DNA from: an uncultured Veillonella sp.
Lineage (GTDB): Bacteria > Bacillota > Negativicutes > Veillonellales > Veillonellaceae
Assembly: GCF_900545795.1 (NCBI RefSeq)
Contig: NZ_URAR01000003.1
Coordinates: forward strand, 98,717-162,716
Direction: 5' to 3'
Length of the DNA stretch: 64,000 bases
Shown here: piece after piece, positions 62,311 through 64,000 of the stretch
Layout: every line of letters starts with the position of its first letter
Numbering within the stretch: position 1 is the stretch's first letter
The notes under the pieces: generated by a model
What the model was told of the DNA's origin: nothing
The model's input: the letters and a program-made list of their open reading frames with translations, nothing else
Database searches by the model: none
Translations under genes and position numbers: made by a program

Positions 62311-63486
62311 CTAAGGGTTCTTTTCACGAAGAGGTAAACTCCCTAAGGTTATGCCTAACAAAAGGAAAAATAAGCGACTTACAGGCTTTAAGATCAAACC
62401 AGCATCAACTATGCCTTGACCATATAAAACGAAGAAAGACGCTAGCATAGCTACAAATAGAAAATTACCTGGCTTTTGCCATACGATTTTACATAGAAGG
62501 CTCAATATGCCTAAGGTCATGGCTACAAAACCGATAGTCCCAACAGTGCCAGTAGTAGCTAAAAACCACATAAACATACTATGTGCATGAGGTACATTTT
62601 GCTCATGTGCTACAGGCAAAATATAATGGCCATAATACTGGGTAACCCAGTTTTTTAAACCAATACCAAACCAAGGTGAATCCTGCCACATATGATAGCT
62701 TGAAATCCAAAAATACACGCGTTCCATATCATAATTACGAGATAAATCATCATGATATTGAGGGCCAAAATAAACTATTGCAGCCATTACTACCAATGAA
62801 AGTACAAATGGTACAAAGCGCCGTTGTTTCACGGCCGCACGTAAAGATAGAAGAAGGATTGTAATCATACAGCCTAGGCTTAGACCTAGCATAGCACCGC
62901 GCGAAGCTGTTAAAAATAAGGACACGCCTCCTAAACCAATAGTAAGTAAAGTAATAACACTATATAGATAGTGCCTTTGCTTTATATATTTTATAAAAAA
63001 CGCCACTAAAAATGGCAAAACTAAAGCAAACATGGTCCCCAAAGTATTAGGCGATCCATAAAATCCATCAATGCGTCCCACTTCCCCCATTTCATAATAT
63101 TCAAAGAGGGAATGCGCTCCTAGAAAAATAGTGGACGTAATTAAGCCAAACTCTACAGATCGTTCCTTCGTAAGCTTACGCACCATGTATAGAACTACTA
63201 CACCAGGTAACGCCCAGGACAGGTAATTTAGGGCAATGTTGAGACTAGGATAATCCTTCAAAGCTAACGAAGCAATAATAATTAAACCATAAAATAAGCC
63301 CATCCCTATATAAATCAGAGGGGACACTTTAAATAATTTAAAATCCTTGGCTTTTATTAAACCATATATAGTAAATAGAATCCCCAAAGCAAAGGTATTA
63401 CTAATCAGCGCGTTAGACGCGGAATTGCCTAGGGCTACTACCATTAAATATAAAATTATACTACCAATAGTATATGTGTTAATCAT
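62311..63486 (-). CDS. O-antigen ligase family (WaaL/Wzy_C domain) membrane protein
   Basis: 391 residues from the ATG at 63484-63486, eight bases after GGAG; the frame opens 21 codons earlier with a Cys-rich improbable start. About 11-12 membrane helices. A large periplasmic loop includes FYGSPNTLGTMFA, FLTASRGAMLGLSLG and WFGIGLKNWVTQYYG, then EQNVPHAHSMFMWFLATTGTVG (conserved His). Such proteins ligate O-antigen to lipid A-core or polymerise glycans. It lies between two glycosyltransferase genes. Confidence 0.9.
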   Translation of the reverse strand: MINTYTIGSIILYLMVVALGNSASNALISNTFALGILFTIYGLIKAKDFKLFKVSPLIYIGMGLFYGLIIIASLALKDYPSLNIALNYLSWALPGVVVLYMVRKLTKERSVEFGLITSTIFLGAHSLFEYYEMGEVGRIDGFYGSPNTLGTMFALVLPFLVAFFIKYIKQRHYLYSVITLLTIGLGGVSLFLTASRGAMLGLSLGCMITILLLSLRAAVKQRRFVPFVLSLVVMAAIVYFGPQYHDDLSRNYDMERVYFWISSYHMWQDSPWFGIGLKNWVTQYYGHYILPVAHEQNVPHAHSMFMWFLATTGTVGTIGFVAMTLGILSLLCKIVWQKPGNFLFVAMLASFFVLYGQGIVDAGLILKPVSRLFFLLLGITLGSLPLREKNP

Positions 63487-63577
63487 TTTTAACTCCAATG
63501 CATAAATGCATGTAGAACCATTGCATGTGCACATTTCACTTGAAATCAATAAAACAGCGACATTATTCTTGCCAATC

Positions 63578-64000
63578 TTAGCGTGCTATCTGACCAATAA
63601 TATGACGAATTAACTCTGCCTGACTATAAGCAGCATTCGCTGCTTGGAGGCCCTGCTCATATAGGGGTAGGCGATCTTTAAACCCATTTACAAAGAGCTC
63701 TAATTGTTTCGCAAAAATATCTTCACTCGTAAGGTCCACTACTTCGCCAATATCATAGGTAGACACTACTTCTGGATTAATTTCTGGGGACTGTAAAATC
63801 GGCTTATAATACCCAATGGCATTAAAGAGCATAGCACTCCAGTGATAGCGATACCGCTCCGCTCCATAAGGCGCTAAAATAGCATCCACACTGAGTAATG
63901 CATCCTCCCACTCGGGCCCGATTAAGTTCTTGTGCCAAAATTCCAAATTAGGCGTATTCTTATATTCTTCTATAATAGCCTCAAACTCGCGCGCATCCTC
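63578..64000 (-). CDS. Partial glycosyltransferase (C-terminal part; start outside window)
   Basis: The frame is open to the window edge, giving the last 140 residues. The segment VDAILAPYGAERYRYHWSAM with AIGYYKPILQSPEINPEV resembles the nucleotide-sugar-binding end of GT-B glycosyltransferases, where a loss-of-function or cap-like position is checked before priority assignment (E-type motif). The short C-terminal helix follows. It precedes the O-antigen ligase gene by 91 bases in the same direction, part of a surface-glycan cluster. The exact family cannot be fixed from the fragment. Confidence 0.65.
   Translation of the reverse strand, partial: EDAREFEAIIEEYKNTPNLEFWHKNLIGPEWEDALLSVDAILAPYGAERYRYHWSAMLFNAIGYYKPILQSPEINPEVVSTYDIGEVVDLTSEDIFAKQLELFVNGFKDRLPLYEQGLQAANAAYSQAELIRHIIGQIAR

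Overview
The window looks like a chromosomal segment of a diderm Firmicute of the class Negativicutes, most likely Veillonella or a close relative. The evidence is the mixture of low-GC, Firmicute-style genes (strong AGGAGG ribosome binding sites, FabK, BioY, class III ribonucleotide reductase, rubredoxin and superoxide reductase) with outer-membrane genes (LptD-like protein, a type V autotransporter, an LPS-type glycosyltransferase, an O-antigen ligase) and a large anaerobic cobalamin pathway. Nearly everything between 1 and 51.9 kb is on the minus strand; the last 12 kb is mixed.

Region 1 (1-12.6 kb, minus strand, visibly more AT-rich than the rest) is an accessory locus and the most interesting part. 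Three paralogues share an about 370-residue N-terminal helical module. One ends in a complete but degenerate EF-Tu, one ends in Sel1-like repeats, and one is cut by the window edge. The first 277 bases of the window repeat bases 2641-2917 exactly. They are accompanied by a membrane protein with a possible PD-(D/E)XK-like motif, a membrane protein with an HNH-like DH motif, a glycine-rich hydrophobic protein, a lipoprotein and an LRAT-domain protein. Three transcription units start from promoters with the same architecture: a 16-bp AGACA-N6-TGTC(T/C)-type palindrome on the plus strand, exactly 11 bp from a TA(A/C)AAT -10 box on the minus strand. Two of the three leaders also share a second 31-bp element, and related hairpin terminators close the units. 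I read this as one co-regulated, possibly defensive or inter-microbial, system that I cannot match to a named one.

Region 2 (12.7-33.4 kb) is mostly household genes: rubredoxin, FabK, a gamma carbonic anhydrase-like protein, NrdD/NrdG, a BirA-type-controlled bioY operon with a hotdog protein, thiolase and acyl-CoA ligase (the last three genes resemble Bacillus yhfU-yhfS-yhfT), GalU, an LptD-like protein with a repeat-containing periplasmic protein, an M16 peptidase, aspartokinase and superoxide reductase.

Region 3 (33.5-51.2 kb) is anaerobic cobalamin biosynthesis and uptake. cobO, cbiA, cbiL and two CbiK-type genes are followed by a divergent unit, under a cobalamin riboswitch, that encodes a secreted CbiK and a BtuF-like lipoprotein. 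The minus-strand operon cbiD-E-T-F-G-H-J-C-btuC-btuD converges on it. Region 4 (51.4-64 kb) holds YajQ, a pseudouridine synthase, class II aldolase, an OFA-family transporter behind a probable ZTP-type riboswitch, a large autotransporter, a MOP flippase, and glycosyltransferase and O-antigen ligase genes for surface polysaccharide.

No rRNA, tRNA, insertion sequence, integrase or CRISPR array was seen. Several enzyme genes carry in-frame tandem-repeat or low-complexity insertions, and several spacers consist of degenerate short repeats.
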